Shown here one piece after another: positions 8,916-18,910 of a stretch of 64,000 bases of DNA; within the stretch, counting starts at the first letter, position 1; each line of letters begins with the position of its first letter. A program made the position numbers and the translations under genes. This stretch comes from Allotamlana fucoidanivorans (GTDB taxonomy: Bacteria; Bacteroidota; Bacteroidia; Flavobacteriales; Flavobacteriaceae). The notes under the pieces were generated by a model that was not told where the DNA came from, searched no databases, and saw only the letters and a program-made list of their open reading frames with translations. The DNA lies in contig NZ_VDCS01000005.1 of the NCBI RefSeq assembly GCF_006265225.1, forward strand, positions 242,192-306,191. The letters are read 5' to 3'.

Positions 8916-9875
8916 TTACTCTTTATTTCTTCGGTTATAAATGGGCAAATAAATAAGTGACATTCCTCCAAAAACAATAATCATTAAGGTTTGTGACGCC
9001 CACATAATCCAACCAAACGCAATACTTGGTTCTTCAGCTATCCCAAAGATTGAAAACGCAGCATACACCGCCAAGGGATATGACCCTATACCGCCATTAG
9101 TAGCAGCAATACTAAAACTGGCCGAAATAAAACCAATTAGAATAGCTCCCATTGAAATACCTTCTAAATCTTCGAGTGAAAAAGAGGTGACATAAAACAT
9201 GAGGACATACATACTCCATATGAATAATGTATGAAAAATATACGCCCACTTTTTTTTCATTTTGAAGATACTCAAAGCTCCCTCAATCAAACCATTAACA
9301 AAGGTTTTTATCTTTAATGCTAGGGTCGATTTGCTCTTTTTTATAAATTGTGTAAAAACAAAAATAGTTGCAACCATCCCAATGATTAGTAAAACCATTT
9401 TTAAAGGATTAAATCTTTCTAATAGAAAGGCATAAATAAAATCAAATTGTAAAAATAAGGTTATTGTTATGATACCGATCATTACAATAAGATCGGCAAT
9501 GCGCTCGGCTACAATAGTTCCAAACCCTTTTTCAAAGGGTACATTCTCATAATTTGTTAATATAGATGCTCGAGCTACTTCACCCGCTCTAGGAATGGTA
9601 TAATTGATTAAATAGGTAGCAAATACCGCCATAACACTATTAATAAATTTTACTTTATATCCCATAGGCTCTAATTGAAACAGCCACCGATAAGCTCTTG
9701 ATAAATGACTGAGCAAGCCCAAAAACATACCACATAAAATCCAAGTGTAATCAGCCTGTTTTGCATAAACCAGTAATTCACTCACTGATACTTTTGACAA
9801 TGAATACCAGACTAAAAAAACTCCCAATAATAATGGGAGTAAAATTTTAATAGTGTGTTTTAACTTTCTATTCAA
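8916..9875 (-). CDS. YbhN/LPG-synthase-TM-like integral membrane protein
   Basis: Protein of 319 residues with about eight predicted membrane segments and the features of the lysylphosphatidylglycerol synthase transmembrane / flippase-like family (LSHLSRAYRWLFQLEPMG and TIPRAGEVARASILTNYE). It lacks the catalytic aminoacyl-transferase domain of MprF, so a lipid transport role is more likely than lipid modification. The start is a TTG at 9875, since no ATG fits the N-terminus, and it lies three bases after the panD stop, which suggests coupling. Confidence 0.85.
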   Translation of the reverse strand: MNRKLKHTIKILLPLLLGVFLVWYSLSKVSVSELLVYAKQADYTWILCGMFLGLLSHLSRAYRWLFQLEPMGYKVKFINSVMAVFATYLINYTIPRAGEVARASILTNYENVPFEKGFGTIVAERIADLIVMIGIITITLFLQFDFIYAFLLERFNPLKMVLLIIGMVATIFVFTQFIKKSKSTLALKIKTFVNGLIEGALSIFKMKKKWAYIFHTLFIWSMYVLMFYVTSFSLEDLEGISMGAILIGFISASFSIAATNGGIGSYPLAVYAAFSIFGIAEEPSIAFGWIMWASQTLMIIVFGGMSLIYLPIYNRRNKE

Positions 9876-9878
9876 AGT

Positions 9879-10229
9879 TTATTTTAGCAAGTTTGTGGCC
9901 TCATCAGGAAACACCAGCGCAGGTTTAAACACCTTTGCTTCTTCTATATCTAGAATAGCATATGTAATTAGAATGAGTGTATCGCCAACCGATACTTTTC
10001 TTGCAGCCGCTCCATTAAGTGTTATTTCTCCACTATTTCTCGGACCAGGGATACAATAGGTTTCTAATCGTTCGCCATTATCATTATTTACAATTTGAAC
10101 TTTTTCACCTTGTATAATGTTGGCAGCATCCATTAAGTCTTCATCAATGGTAATGCTTCCTATATAATTGAGTTCTGCACCTGTGCATTTAACTCTATGA
10201 ATCTTAGATTTTACTACTTGAATTTGCAT
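9879..10229 (-). CDS. panD: Aspartate 1-decarboxylase
   Basis: Protein of 116 residues, a normal length for PanD. It is made as a pro-enzyme that self-cleaves between Gly24 and Ser25 (NYIGSITID) to form the pyruvoyl cofactor. It decarboxylates L-aspartate to beta-alanine, the partner substrate of PanC next door, in pantothenate and coenzyme A synthesis. It follows panC by 13 bases in the same operon. Confidence 0.97.
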   Translation of the reverse strand: MQIQVVKSKIHRVKCTGAELNYIGSITIDEDLMDAANIIQGEKVQIVNNDNGERLETYCIPGPRNSGEITLNGAAARKVSVGDTLILITYAILDIEEAKVFKPALVFPDEATNLLK

Positions 10230-10242
10230 GCGGCAAAGATAA

Positions 10243-11094
10243 TTAATTTAATGCGATATTGTCAATCAGTCTAATATCATCTGCATATACAGCAATAAAC
10301 GCTCTATAGTCTTTGTTTTTTGTTTTTCGTTTTATGGGCTTTAGGGTCATTTCATCAGCAATCACAAAATATTCTAAATTCAATAATTCATTTTTATTAA
10401 ATTGATTTTCAACCCATTCCACTATTTTATCTACACTTTTTATGCCAAATTTAGTTTTGGCAGCTTTTAGTGTATCATATATAAATGGCGCTGCCGCTCT
10501 GTATGCTGGTTTTAGTCTTGCGTTCCTAGAACTCATAGCTAAACCATCTGCTTCTCTATGAATTTTGCACCCTACAATTTCTATAGGTATACTATACTTT
10601 TCAACCAATTTTCTTATAATAGCGAGTTGCTGAAAATCTTTCTCTCCAAAATAAGCTTTATGAGGTTTTACAATATCAAAGAAGCGTTTCACTATAGTGC
10701 CAACTCCGTCAAAATGTCCTGCTCTAAATTTACCTTCCATTTCATGCTCCAATCCATCAAAATCAAATGACTGAGACTCTAGTGTACTACCATACATATC
10801 TTCAACCGTAGGTGCATAAACCAAAATATCATCTTTGTTAACGGCTTCTAACAGAGAAACATCTGCATTTAAAGCTCGTGGATACTTTTCTAAATCCTCT
10901 GAATTATTAAATTGTGTAGGATTCACAAAAATACTCACAACCACTTTATCATTTTCTGCCAAAGCAGTCTTTACCAACTGCAAATGCCCTGCATGTAAAG
11001 CCCCCATAGTAGGCACCAACCCTAAACTTATATTTTGGTCTTTTAAAGCATCAACAACAGTTCTTATGTCTTCTTTTTTTGAGTAAACTTTCAC
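10243..11094 (-). CDS. panC: Pantothenate synthetase
   Basis: Protein of 283 residues with the nucleotidyltransferase HxGH signature ([15 protein letters not shown], about 29-43) and the late MSSRNARL motif. It joins pantoate and beta-alanine with ATP to form pantothenate. It is the first gene of a five-gene minus-strand operon ending in radA; a TAAGTTTG box lies about 25 bases upstream at 11119-11126. Divergent from the glycogen-synthase-like gene at 11288. Confidence 0.97.
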   Translation of the reverse strand: MKVYSKKEDIRTVVDALKDQNISLGLVPTMGALHAGHLQLVKTALAENDKVVVSIFVNPTQFNNSEDLEKYPRALNADVSLLEAVNKDDILVYAPTVEDMYGSTLESQSFDFDGLEHEMEGKFRAGHFDGVGTIVKRFFDIVKPHKAYFGEKDFQQLAIIRKLVEKYSIPIEIVGCKIHREADGLAMSSRNARLKPAYRAAAPFIYDTLKAAKTKFGIKSVDKIVEWVENQFNKNELLNLEYFVIADEMTLKPIKRKTKNKDYRAFIAVYADDIRLIDNIALN

Positions 11095-11118
11095 AATTTA
11101 ATATAAAATTAACGCGTG

Positions 11119-11126
11119 CAAACTTA
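11119..11126 (-). promoter_or_regulatory. Putative -7 box of the panC operon
   Basis: TAAGTTTG on the minus strand fits the Bacteroidota consensus TAnnTTTG and lies 25 bases before the panC ATG. No clear -33 TTG was found at the usual spacing. Confidence 0.45.
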
Positions 11127-11157
11127 AGATTTTACAAGCAATTTGCATAAATTTTTG

Positions 11158-11165
11158 TATTTTTG
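11158..11165 (+). promoter_or_regulatory. Putative -7 box of the glycogen-synthase-like operon
   Basis: TATTTTTG fits TAnnTTTG, 122 bases before the ATG at 11288, so the transcript would have a leader of about 115 bases. The -33 element is not obvious. Confidence 0.4.
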
Positions 11166-11287
11166 CGTGTTTTTTATTTTGAATAATCAAAAGCACAGCC
11201 TTTATTATATTCTTTAACTCATTCTCTGTATTGAAATGATTTCAAGATTTATTTTATAATGTATTTAAAGTCAACAAAAACTAACAT

Positions 11288-12097
11288 ATGAAAGATAAGA
11301 GGATATTGTACGTATCATCTGAAGTCGTGCCCTATTTACCTGAAACTGAAATCTCTTCCATGTCATTTGAAGCCCCTAGATTAGTAAATCAACAAGGTGG
11401 ACAAATTAGAATTTTCATGCCACGATATGGTAATATTAATGAAAGAAGGCATCAACTACACGAAGTTATAAGACTATCTGGTATCAATTTAGTTATTAAT
11501 GACTTAGATATGCCACTCATTATAAAAGTGGCATCCATTCCAAAAGAGCGTATTCAGGTTTACTTCATTGATAATGATGAGTATTTTAAACGAAAAGCCA
11601 CCTTAACGGATGAAGCTGGAAAATTATTTGATGATAATGATGAACGCGCTATTTTCTTTGCCAAAGGTGTTATAGAAACCGTTAAAAAATTGAATTGGGC
11701 TCCAGATATTATTCATGTGCACGGTTGGCTAGCTTCCTTACTACCACTTTATCTTAAAGAATACTACAAAGATGAGCCTCTTTTTAATGAGAGTAAAATT
11801 GTAACCTCAGTATACAATCAAAGTTTTAGTGAGACGTTAAACAAGGACATGGTAAATAAAATTAAGTTTGATAATATTGAGGAAGACGCTATTAAACCTC
11901 TTGAAGAACCCTCATACAATAACTTAATGAAAGTTGCTATTGATTATTCTGATGCTTTAATAGTTGGTTCTGAAAGTATTCCTGAAGAACTCGACAGCTA
12001 TTTAAAAGCTTCTGATAAACCTGTTTTAGAATACAAAAGTAAAGATGAATTTGGTGAAGCCTATACAACATTCTTTAACAACACTGTTTTAGGTTAA
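11288..12097 (+). CDS. Glycogen/starch synthase-like N-terminal domain protein (half-length)
   Basis: Protein of 269 residues that matches only the N-terminal GT5 half of glycogen synthase (full enzymes are near 480): RILYVSSEVVPYLPE, IRIFMPRYGNIN, then DIIHVHGWLASLLPLYLKEYY. The KTGGL motif that binds ADP-glucose is replaced by PETEIS, and the C-terminal GT-B nucleotide-binding half is absent. A normal glycosyltransferase reaction is therefore unlikely; it may be a regulator or scaffold. It is followed by the DUF4270 gene after 29 bases and then by glmS, an order I recall as common in Flavobacteriaceae. Confidence 0.85.
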   Translation: MKDKRILYVSSEVVPYLPETEISSMSFEAPRLVNQQGGQIRIFMPRYGNINERRHQLHEVIRLSGINLVINDLDMPLIIKVASIPKERIQVYFIDNDEYFKRKATLTDEAGKLFDDNDERAIFFAKGVIETVKKLNWAPDIIHVHGWLASLLPLYLKEYYKDEPLFNESKIVTSVYNQSFSETLNKDMVNKIKFDNIEEDAIKPLEEPSYNNLMKVAIDYSDALIVGSESIPEELDSYLKASDKPVLEYKSKDEFGEAYTTFFNNTVLG

Positions 12098-12126
12098 TTC
12101 AACTATTCACTACCCACCTAAGTTAT

Positions 12127-13836
12127 ATGAAAAAGACAATTAATGCCCTTAAATTTCCTTTTGTTTTTCTTCTAGTCCTTGTTGCTCTTGTTGCTTGTGA
12201 CAAAGAATTTAATGTCATTGAAAGTGATGTTCTTGGAAAAGACAATGCTAATTTCACCACTGGAGACACCTTGCTTCCAGTTGTGGCTTATAATCAAAAA
12301 TTGAGTGCACTCCAAATAAATAGATTAGGATCTACCTCAACTACAGGCGCTGCCGCAGCAAGCTTGCTGGGTGTTTATAATGATCCTGCCTACGGACTTA
12401 CAAAAGCTAGCATTATATCTCAGGTTACACCAACATCATTTAACCCCGATTTTGGTGAAAACCCTCAAGTAGTAAGTGTTGTTTTAAATATTCCATATTA
12501 CAGCACGGCTAATGGAACAGATGACGAAGGCCATGTTACTTATAAACTCGACTCACTATATGGTAACACAGAACAACCTATAAAACTCACCATTTACCAA
12601 AACAATTATTTTTTAAGAGATTTTGACCCTAACAGTGTTGCCGAAAACTCGCAAAATTACTATTCAAACGGAAGCAGTGATTCAAACTCAGCCCTAACAG
12701 GAACCAGCACTATCTTATTTGACAATCACATTGTTAATGTAGACACTCCAATTTTTGTTGACAATGAATTTATTCCAAGTAATGAAGCTATTGTAATAGA
12801 GACTGGAGAAGGAGATGATGCTGTGACAAGTAGATCTGAGCCTGCATTTAGGGTAGAATTAGATAATGATTTTTGGCAACAAACCATATTAGACAAACAA
12901 GACGATCCTGTTTTAAGTAATGCTAATAACTTTAAAAACTATTTTAGAGGCTTATATTTTAAAGCAGAAACACTGGGTATAGATGATGGCTCTATGATTT
13001 TATTAAATCTAGCTTCTTCAAAAGCCACAATTACTATAACCTATGAAAAAGGCCCAACAGATGCCCGAACAGAATCAACTTATACGCTTAATTTTTCGGG
13101 AAACAGATTAACTACCTTTATAAATAATTTTACAACAAATCTTGAGAACGGTGATGCCGCTTCTGGCGATGAAAAATTATATTTAAAAGGCATGGAAGGT
13201 TCTATGGCTATTGTTGATTTATTTAGTGGTGATGTAGATTGTGATGGAGATGGCATACCAGATATGGATGCTCTGGAATGCTTCAAGCAAACGTACAGAC
13301 AGACTGATGAAAATGGTGAATACAGATTTGATCCCTTAACCAGAAGGTTTTTACTTAAAAGACTCATAAATGAAGCGCATCTTATTATTAATGAAGATGA
13401 AGACATGAATACAGGTGATGATGAAGATTACCATAAATATGATAGAATTTATGCTTATGATCTTGAGAACAAGGCTAGTACCATAGATTATATAGTAGAT
13501 CAATCCGGAAACACAGTTAACCCTGTTAATTCAAAAATAATAAGTTTAGGACAAAGAAATTCAGAAGGAACCTTCAAAATTAGGTTAACACAGCATTTAA
13601 ATAATATTTTGCTTAACGACTCTACCAATACAAAAATTGGCTTAGTATTGTCTACCAATGTTAATTATACCAATAATTCTAAAATTCTAAATAGCGCAAA
13701 TAACGTTGATGCAATACCTACAGCTTCTATAATTTCACCAAGAGGAACCATTTTGTATGGTAGCAAAGGGATACCAGAAAAGGAGGATAAAAAATTACAA
13801 CTTAAAATTTTCTTAAGCAAAGGCAAAGAAGACTAA
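12127..13836 (+). CDS. DUF4270 family lipoprotein
   Basis: Protein of 569 residues with a lipoprotein signal (FVFLLVLVALVACDKEF, Cys about residue 25). The body is beta-rich and matches the DUF4270 family as I remember it, often placed beside the half glycogen synthase and glmS. It should be anchored in the outer membrane facing the periplasm or surface. An Asp-rich insert (DVDCDGDGIPDMDALEC) resembles a single calcium-binding loop. Biochemical function unknown. Confidence 0.85.
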   Translation: MKKTINALKFPFVFLLVLVALVACDKEFNVIESDVLGKDNANFTTGDTLLPVVAYNQKLSALQINRLGSTSTTGAAAASLLGVYNDPAYGLTKASIISQVTPTSFNPDFGENPQVVSVVLNIPYYSTANGTDDEGHVTYKLDSLYGNTEQPIKLTIYQNNYFLRDFDPNSVAENSQNYYSNGSSDSNSALTGTSTILFDNHIVNVDTPIFVDNEFIPSNEAIVIETGEGDDAVTSRSEPAFRVELDNDFWQQTILDKQDDPVLSNANNFKNYFRGLYFKAETLGIDDGSMILLNLASSKATITITYEKGPTDARTESTYTLNFSGNRLTTFINNFTTNLENGDAASGDEKLYLKGMEGSMAIVDLFSGDVDCDGDGIPDMDALECFKQTYRQTDENGEYRFDPLTRRFLLKRLINEAHLIINEDEDMNTGDDEDYHKYDRIYAYDLENKASTIDYIVDQSGNTVNPVNSKIISLGQRNSEGTFKIRLTQHLNNILLNDSTNTKIGLVLSTNVNYTNNSKILNSANNVDAIPTASIISPRGTILYGSKGIPEKEDKKLQLKIFLSKGKED

Positions 13837-13902
13837 CCGTCTCATAATAAATAAAATATGTTCTTTTTGAATATGAATTTCGTCGGTTAAATCATTCTAT
13901 TC

Positions 13903-13934
13903 AAATAAAAATTAGCTTAAGCTAATTTTTATTT
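13903..13934. terminator. Perfect 32-base palindrome, probable bidirectional terminator
   Basis: Two 16-base arms pair without mismatch (core AATTAGCTTAAGCTAATT) and the 3' arm ends in a T-rich run. It lies between the DUF4270 gene and glmS and probably ends the first transcript. Confidence 0.65.
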
Positions 13935-13983
13935 TACATCTTTGTTTGCAAGAAAATAAAACCCAAAATCAAAATTCAAAACT

Positions 13984-15837
13984 ATGTGTGGCATTGTTGG
14001 ATATCTAGGACACAGAGAAGCTTACCCTATTATTATTGAAGGCTTAAAACGATTAGAATACAGAGGTTATGATAGTGCAGGAATTGCACTTTTTGATGGT
14101 ACTGACTTAAAAGTTTCTAAAACAAAGGGTAAAGTAGCCGATCTTGAAGAAAAAGCTGAAGCACAAATTACAAAACATGGTAATGTAGGCATTGGCCATA
14201 CCCGTTGGGCAACACATGGTGTTCCTAATGATGTTAATTCGCATCCACATGTTTCTAATTCGGGCGATTTGGTTATCATTCATAATGGTATTATTGAAAA
14301 TTATGAGGCTCTCAAACAGGAATTAATTTCCAGAGGATATACTTTTCAGTCTGATACAGATACCGAAGTACTGGTTAACTTAATTGAAGACGTAAAAAAA
14401 CAAGAAAACATTAAATTAGGTAAAGCGGTTCAAATAGCACTTAACCAAGTTATTGGTGCTTATGCCATTGCTGTTTTTGATAGAAATAAGCCTGAAGAAG
14501 TTGTTGTAGCGCGTTTAGGTAGTCCGTTAGCCATTGGTATTGGTGAAGACGAAGACGAATTCTTCATTGCTAGTGATGCCTCTCCTTTTTTAGAATACAC
14601 AAAAAATGCCGTATATCTTGAAGATGAAGAAATGGCCATTATTAGGTTCCATAAGGGAATAAAAATCAGAAAGATAAAAGATGATTCTCATGTAGACACC
14701 TACGTTCAAGAGCTACAAATAAATCTGGAACAAATTGAAAAAGGGGGTTATGAGCATTTTATGCTTAAGGAAATTCATGAGCAACCCAAAGCCATCACAG
14801 ACACTTACAGAGGAAGATTATTAAGAAACGAAGCTATTATAAAAATGGTAGGTGTTGAAGATAACATGAAAAAGTTTCTTAATGCTAACCGTATCATTAT
14901 TGTAGCCTGCGGCACCTCTTGGCACGCAGGATTGGTTGCAGAGTATATTTTTGAGGATTTAGCCCGCATACCTGTAGAAGTAGAATATGCCTCTGAGTTT
15001 AGATACAGAAATCCCATAATAAATGAAAACGATATTCTCATAGCTATTTCTCAATCTGGTGAAACAGCCGATACATTGGCAGCCATTAAACTAGCTAAAT
15101 CAAAAGGCGCTTTTGTTTTTGGGGTGTGTAATGTAGTAGGATCTTCCATCGCTAGAGAATCGGATGCAGGTGCTTATACCCACGCAGGACCAGAAATTGG
15201 AGTAGCTTCAACAAAGGCATTTACTACGCAAATTACTGTGCTTACTTTAATGGCTTTACGATTAGCCAGAGCAAAAGGTACTATAAGTAGTTCCGATTTC
15301 AGAACACATTTGTTAGAGCTTGAAATGATTCCTAAAAAAGTAGAAAAAGCATTAGAATCTGACGCTTTAATTCAGGTTATTTCTGATGTTTATAAAGATG
15401 CTCGTAATTTCTTATATCTAGGAAGAGGTTATAATTTCCCTGTAGCACTTGAAGGCGCTTTAAAACTAAAGGAAATTTCTTATATCCATGCAGAAGGCTA
15501 TCCTGCCGCCGAAATGAAGCACGGTCCTATAGCATTGATTGATGAGAATATGCCCATTGTGGTTATAGCTACTAGAAAAGGGCATTATGAAAAAGTGGTT
15601 AGTAATATTCAAGAAATAAAATCAAGAAAAGGCAAAATTATTGGTATTGTTACTGAAGGCGACAGTCAAGTGAAAGAGTTAGCAGATCACGTTATTGAAG
15701 TACCTGAAACCTTAGAGTCCTTATCACCGCTCTTAACCACTATTCCATTGCAGTTGCTCTCTTATCACATTGCTGTCATGCTAGGAAAGAATGTAGATCA
15801 ACCACGAAATTTGGCCAAATCTGTTACCGTAGAATAA
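13984..15837 (+). CDS. glmS: Glutamine-fructose-6-phosphate aminotransferase
   Basis: Protein of 617 residues. The catalytic Cys2 of the glutaminase domain is exposed after Met removal (MCGIVGYLGH), followed by GHTRWATHG and HNGIIENY. Two SIS sugar-isomerase domains follow (ACGTSWHAG, SQSGETADT), and the end is LAKSVTVE. It makes glucosamine-6-phosphate, the first step towards UDP-GlcNAc for peptidoglycan and LPS. A perfect hairpin separates it from the previous gene and another closes it at 15856. Confidence 0.98.
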   Translation: MCGIVGYLGHREAYPIIIEGLKRLEYRGYDSAGIALFDGTDLKVSKTKGKVADLEEKAEAQITKHGNVGIGHTRWATHGVPNDVNSHPHVSNSGDLVIIHNGIIENYEALKQELISRGYTFQSDTDTEVLVNLIEDVKKQENIKLGKAVQIALNQVIGAYAIAVFDRNKPEEVVVARLGSPLAIGIGEDEDEFFIASDASPFLEYTKNAVYLEDEEMAIIRFHKGIKIRKIKDDSHVDTYVQELQINLEQIEKGGYEHFMLKEIHEQPKAITDTYRGRLLRNEAIIKMVGVEDNMKKFLNANRIIIVACGTSWHAGLVAEYIFEDLARIPVEVEYASEFRYRNPIINENDILIAISQSGETADTLAAIKLAKSKGAFVFGVCNVVGSSIARESDAGAYTHAGPEIGVASTKAFTTQITVLTLMALRLARAKGTISSSDFRTHLLELEMIPKKVEKALESDALIQVISDVYKDARNFLYLGRGYNFPVALEGALKLKEISYIHAEGYPAAEMKHGPIALIDENMPIVVIATRKGHYEKVVSNIQEIKSRKGKIIGIVTEGDSQVKELADHVIEVPETLESLSPLLTTIPLQLLSYHIAVMLGKNVDQPRNLAKSVTVE

Positions 15838-16140
15838 ATTAATTTTACCTATATTAAAAGCCTATGAATTTAAAACTCATAGGCTTTTTTATTGCTTTTA
15901 AGGTTGTCCGAAAAATTCTTTCAAATAAGATTCAGGACATTACTTCTCCTCACATTATCTTACTTAGATTTAAAATCAATTATTTTAGATATTTTATGTT
16001 TAAATTTAGAATATGGCAATATTTAACTCAATATTTTATTAAAACATACTATGCGTGCATAATTTTTTTATATTTTTATTGGCAAGCACTATTTAAAACA
16101 AAATACTATTTTAGTTCAAACTTAACTATTTTAACATTAC
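15838..16140 (+). other. AT-rich gap between glmS and the TonB receptor
   Basis: This 303-base stretch holds the glmS terminator at 15856-15892 and otherwise very AT-rich DNA that should contain the promoter of the receptor gene. I see no RNA gene, repeat or reliable small gene in it. Confidence 0.5.
15856..15892 (+). terminator. glmS terminator
   Basis: The arms AAAGCCTATGA and TCATAGGCTTT (11 bases) enclose a short AT loop and are followed by a T run, 19 bases after the glmS stop. Confidence 0.85.
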
Positions 16141-18906
16141 ATGAAGACATTTTATCAATTATTACTGTTGTTCATTTGCAGTTTTGCATACTCTCAAACA
16201 ACAATTTCAGGATCAGTTGTTGATGACAATAGTCAACCCATCCCTGGCGCAAATATCATTGTTCTAGGAACAACAACGGGCACAGTGACCGATTTTGACG
16301 GTAATTTTACATTAACCTATAGTCAAAATCCACCATTTTCAGTCCAGGCTAGTAGTGTAGGCTTTGAATCCATGACCTTAGAGGTAACATCAAACAGTCA
16401 AACACTAAGCTTTGTTTTAATTGAAGGTACGGCCTTAGACGAAGTGGTTATTTCAGCCTCTAGAACACCCGAACGTATTTTTGAATCACCAGTAACCGTA
16501 GAGCGTTTTGGGCTTAAAGAGATAAAAAATACAGCATCAGCAGATTTTTATGATGGTTTAGAAAACTTAAAAGGCGTTGATGTTAATACCAATAGTTTGA
16601 CATTTAAGTCGGTTAACACCCGTGGCTTTGCCACCTTTGCAAACAACCGCTTTATGCAATTGGTTGATGGGATGGATAATTCCACACCAGCCCTTAACTT
16701 CCCAATAGGTAATTTAGTAGGTATGACCGAAACCGATGTGCTCAGTGTTGAATTACTACCTGGAGCATCTTCAGCATTATATGGTGCTAATGCCTTTAAT
16801 GGTATATTATTTATGCGTAGTAAAAACCCATTTGATTATCCGGGTATCAGTGCATCACTAAAACGGGGAATCACATCACAAAAAGCTGCTGGCGATAATG
16901 CTTATACTGATTTAAGTTTTAGAGCAGCACATAAGTTCAGTAACAAATTTGCTGGGAAAATTAATTTTGGCTATTTAAAAGGTACTGATTGGGCTGCTAA
17001 TAGTAAGGTTGATAAAAATTCGAATGGAGGCACTCGAGAGAGCAATATAAATTATGACGGTGTAAACGTTTATGGTGATCTTGCTTCAGCAAATATAAGG
17101 GCAGAAGCTCCTGAATTTATCAAACCTCTTGTCCCAAATGTTTATGTAAGTAGAACGGGATATGAAGAAGAATACTTAACCGATCACAATGCTGAAAGTG
17201 TTAAAGCGGATTGGGGCTTATACTATCGCCCTTGGGAAAACGATTTTGAAATATCTTATGTTGGAAAAGTTGGTACGGGGTCTACTATCTATCAAGGTAG
17301 TAATAGGTACTATATAGATGGTTTCACGCAACAACAGCATAAACTAGAGTTTAAGAACAATAATTTCTTTTTAAGAGGATATGTAGTTTCAGATAAAGCT
17401 GGTGATTCTTATGATATGGTTGTAACAGCCGTTCAAATTAATAGAGCTTGGAAAAGTGATGAAGATTGGTTTGGCGATTATATAAGCACCTATGTAGGAG
17501 CCACATTGGGCGGAGCCACTGAAGATCAAGCGCATGCTGCTGCAAGGGCACAAGCAGAATCGGGAAGATATTTACCTGGATCTCCAGAGTTTAATGAGGC
17601 CTTTAACCGAAGTATCAACGATCCTAATTTAGCTACAGGATCAAAATTTCAAGATGCCTCTAAATACTACCATGCAGATGGAAATTATAACTTTAGTCAT
17701 TTAATGGATTGGGCCGAGATACAAGTAGGTGGCTCTTACAGAAAATATAATTTAAATTCATTTGGAACCATTTACACAGATTATGATGGATCTATTGACT
17801 ATTCTGAATTCGGACTATATACGCAAATTCAAAAAAGCCTAGAATTAAATCAAAGCTTAGAATTAAAGTTAACGGGCTCCGTTCGTTATGATAAATCAGA
17901 GTTTTTTGATGGATTCTTTTCTCCGAGATTATCGGCAGGCTTAACCATAAATAGAGATCATAACATTAGAGCATCTGTTCAAACTGGATTTAGAAATCCA
18001 ACCACCCAAGATTTATTTATTGGTCTAGACACTAGTTCTTATATTTTGGTAGGCTCAGCTCCTAACAACTTAGATAGATATTCTAGAGATTATAGAGTTA
18101 GTACTAGTGGGCAACTGTTAGGGCAACCAGCTTCAATCACGCAAACAGGGGCTGCAGCGTATACCAATTCATACACCAGAAGTGCCGTTCAAGAATATGA
18201 AGAAACCGGAAACACCGATGTTTTTGAAGAACCTAGCGCCATTGGTAACCCTAGCCTAATAAAACCAGAGCAAGTGACTTCGGCCGAGGTTGGATATAGA
18301 GGAAAACTTAACAACCTTACTATTGATTTTAGTGCCTATTACAATAGCTATAAAGATTTTATTTCGCAGAACAGAGTTGTAGCACCACTTTATGGCACTG
18401 TTGGAGATAACTCACTATCAATCAACGCTATTGAAAATGGTGACTTTCAAGATTATGGTATTTATACAAATTCTGAAGCAGACGTAAACTCCTACGGCGC
18501 ATCCCTTGGGTTATCAACCAAAATATTTGGTAATTTCGATTTAAGCGGAAGTTATACCTATTCCAAACTGGATTTTGACAGAAAGAAATACCCTGATTTT
18601 GTAACTAACTTTAACACCCCTGAACATAAATTCAAAGCTTCATTTGGAAATACTGAGTTGTTTAAAAACTTTGGCTTTAATATAGCTTACAGATATAGCG
18701 ATAACTATTATTGGGAGGCTACTTTTGGAAACGGGCTTGTTCCAGAATACCACGTTCTTGATGCTCAAATCAATTTGCAAGTACCCAGTTTTAAATCTAC
18801 TTTTAAAGCAGGGGCAACAAACCTTACTGGGAAAGAATACTATACTGCTTATGGCACTGGCTTTATAGGTTCCATGTACTACGTTTCATGGATTATTAAC
18901 AATTAA
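16141..18906 (+). CDS. TonB-dependent outer membrane receptor
   Basis: Protein of 921 residues with a signal peptide (cleaved near FAYSQ), a carboxypeptidase-like regulatory domain (about 20-100, ISGSVVDDNSQPIPGANIIV), a plug domain (about 115-240, with GASSALYGANAFNG) and a C-terminal beta-barrel. It imports an unknown ligand across the outer membrane using TonB energy. The lipoprotein gene four bases downstream is probably its surface partner; the pair is not a SusCD pair because the partner is an SGNH hydrolase, not SusD. Confidence 0.92.
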   Translation: MKTFYQLLLLFICSFAYSQTTISGSVVDDNSQPIPGANIIVLGTTTGTVTDFDGNFTLTYSQNPPFSVQASSVGFESMTLEVTSNSQTLSFVLIEGTALDEVVISASRTPERIFESPVTVERFGLKEIKNTASADFYDGLENLKGVDVNTNSLTFKSVNTRGFATFANNRFMQLVDGMDNSTPALNFPIGNLVGMTETDVLSVELLPGASSALYGANAFNGILFMRSKNPFDYPGISASLKRGITSQKAAGDNAYTDLSFRAAHKFSNKFAGKINFGYLKGTDWAANSKVDKNSNGGTRESNINYDGVNVYGDLASANIRAEAPEFIKPLVPNVYVSRTGYEEEYLTDHNAESVKADWGLYYRPWENDFEISYVGKVGTGSTIYQGSNRYYIDGFTQQQHKLEFKNNNFFLRGYVVSDKAGDSYDMVVTAVQINRAWKSDEDWFGDYISTYVGATLGGATEDQAHAAARAQAESGRYLPGSPEFNEAFNRSINDPNLATGSKFQDASKYYHADGNYNFSHLMDWAEIQVGGSYRKYNLNSFGTIYTDYDGSIDYSEFGLYTQIQKSLELNQSLELKLTGSVRYDKSEFFDGFFSPRLSAGLTINRDHNIRASVQTGFRNPTTQDLFIGLDTSSYILVGSAPNNLDRYSRDYRVSTSGQLLGQPASITQTGAAAYTNSYTRSAVQEYEETGNTDVFEEPSAIGNPSLIKPEQVTSAEVGYRGKLNNLTIDFSAYYNSYKDFISQNRVVAPLYGTVGDNSLSINAIENGDFQDYGIYTNSEADVNSYGASLGLSTKIFGNFDLSGSYTYSKLDFDRKKYPDFVTNFNTPEHKFKASFGNTELFKNFGFNIAYRYSDNYYWEATFGNGLVPEYHVLDAQINLQVPSFKSTFKAGATNLTGKEYYTAYGTGFIGSMYYVSWIINN

Positions 18907-18910
18907 TAAA

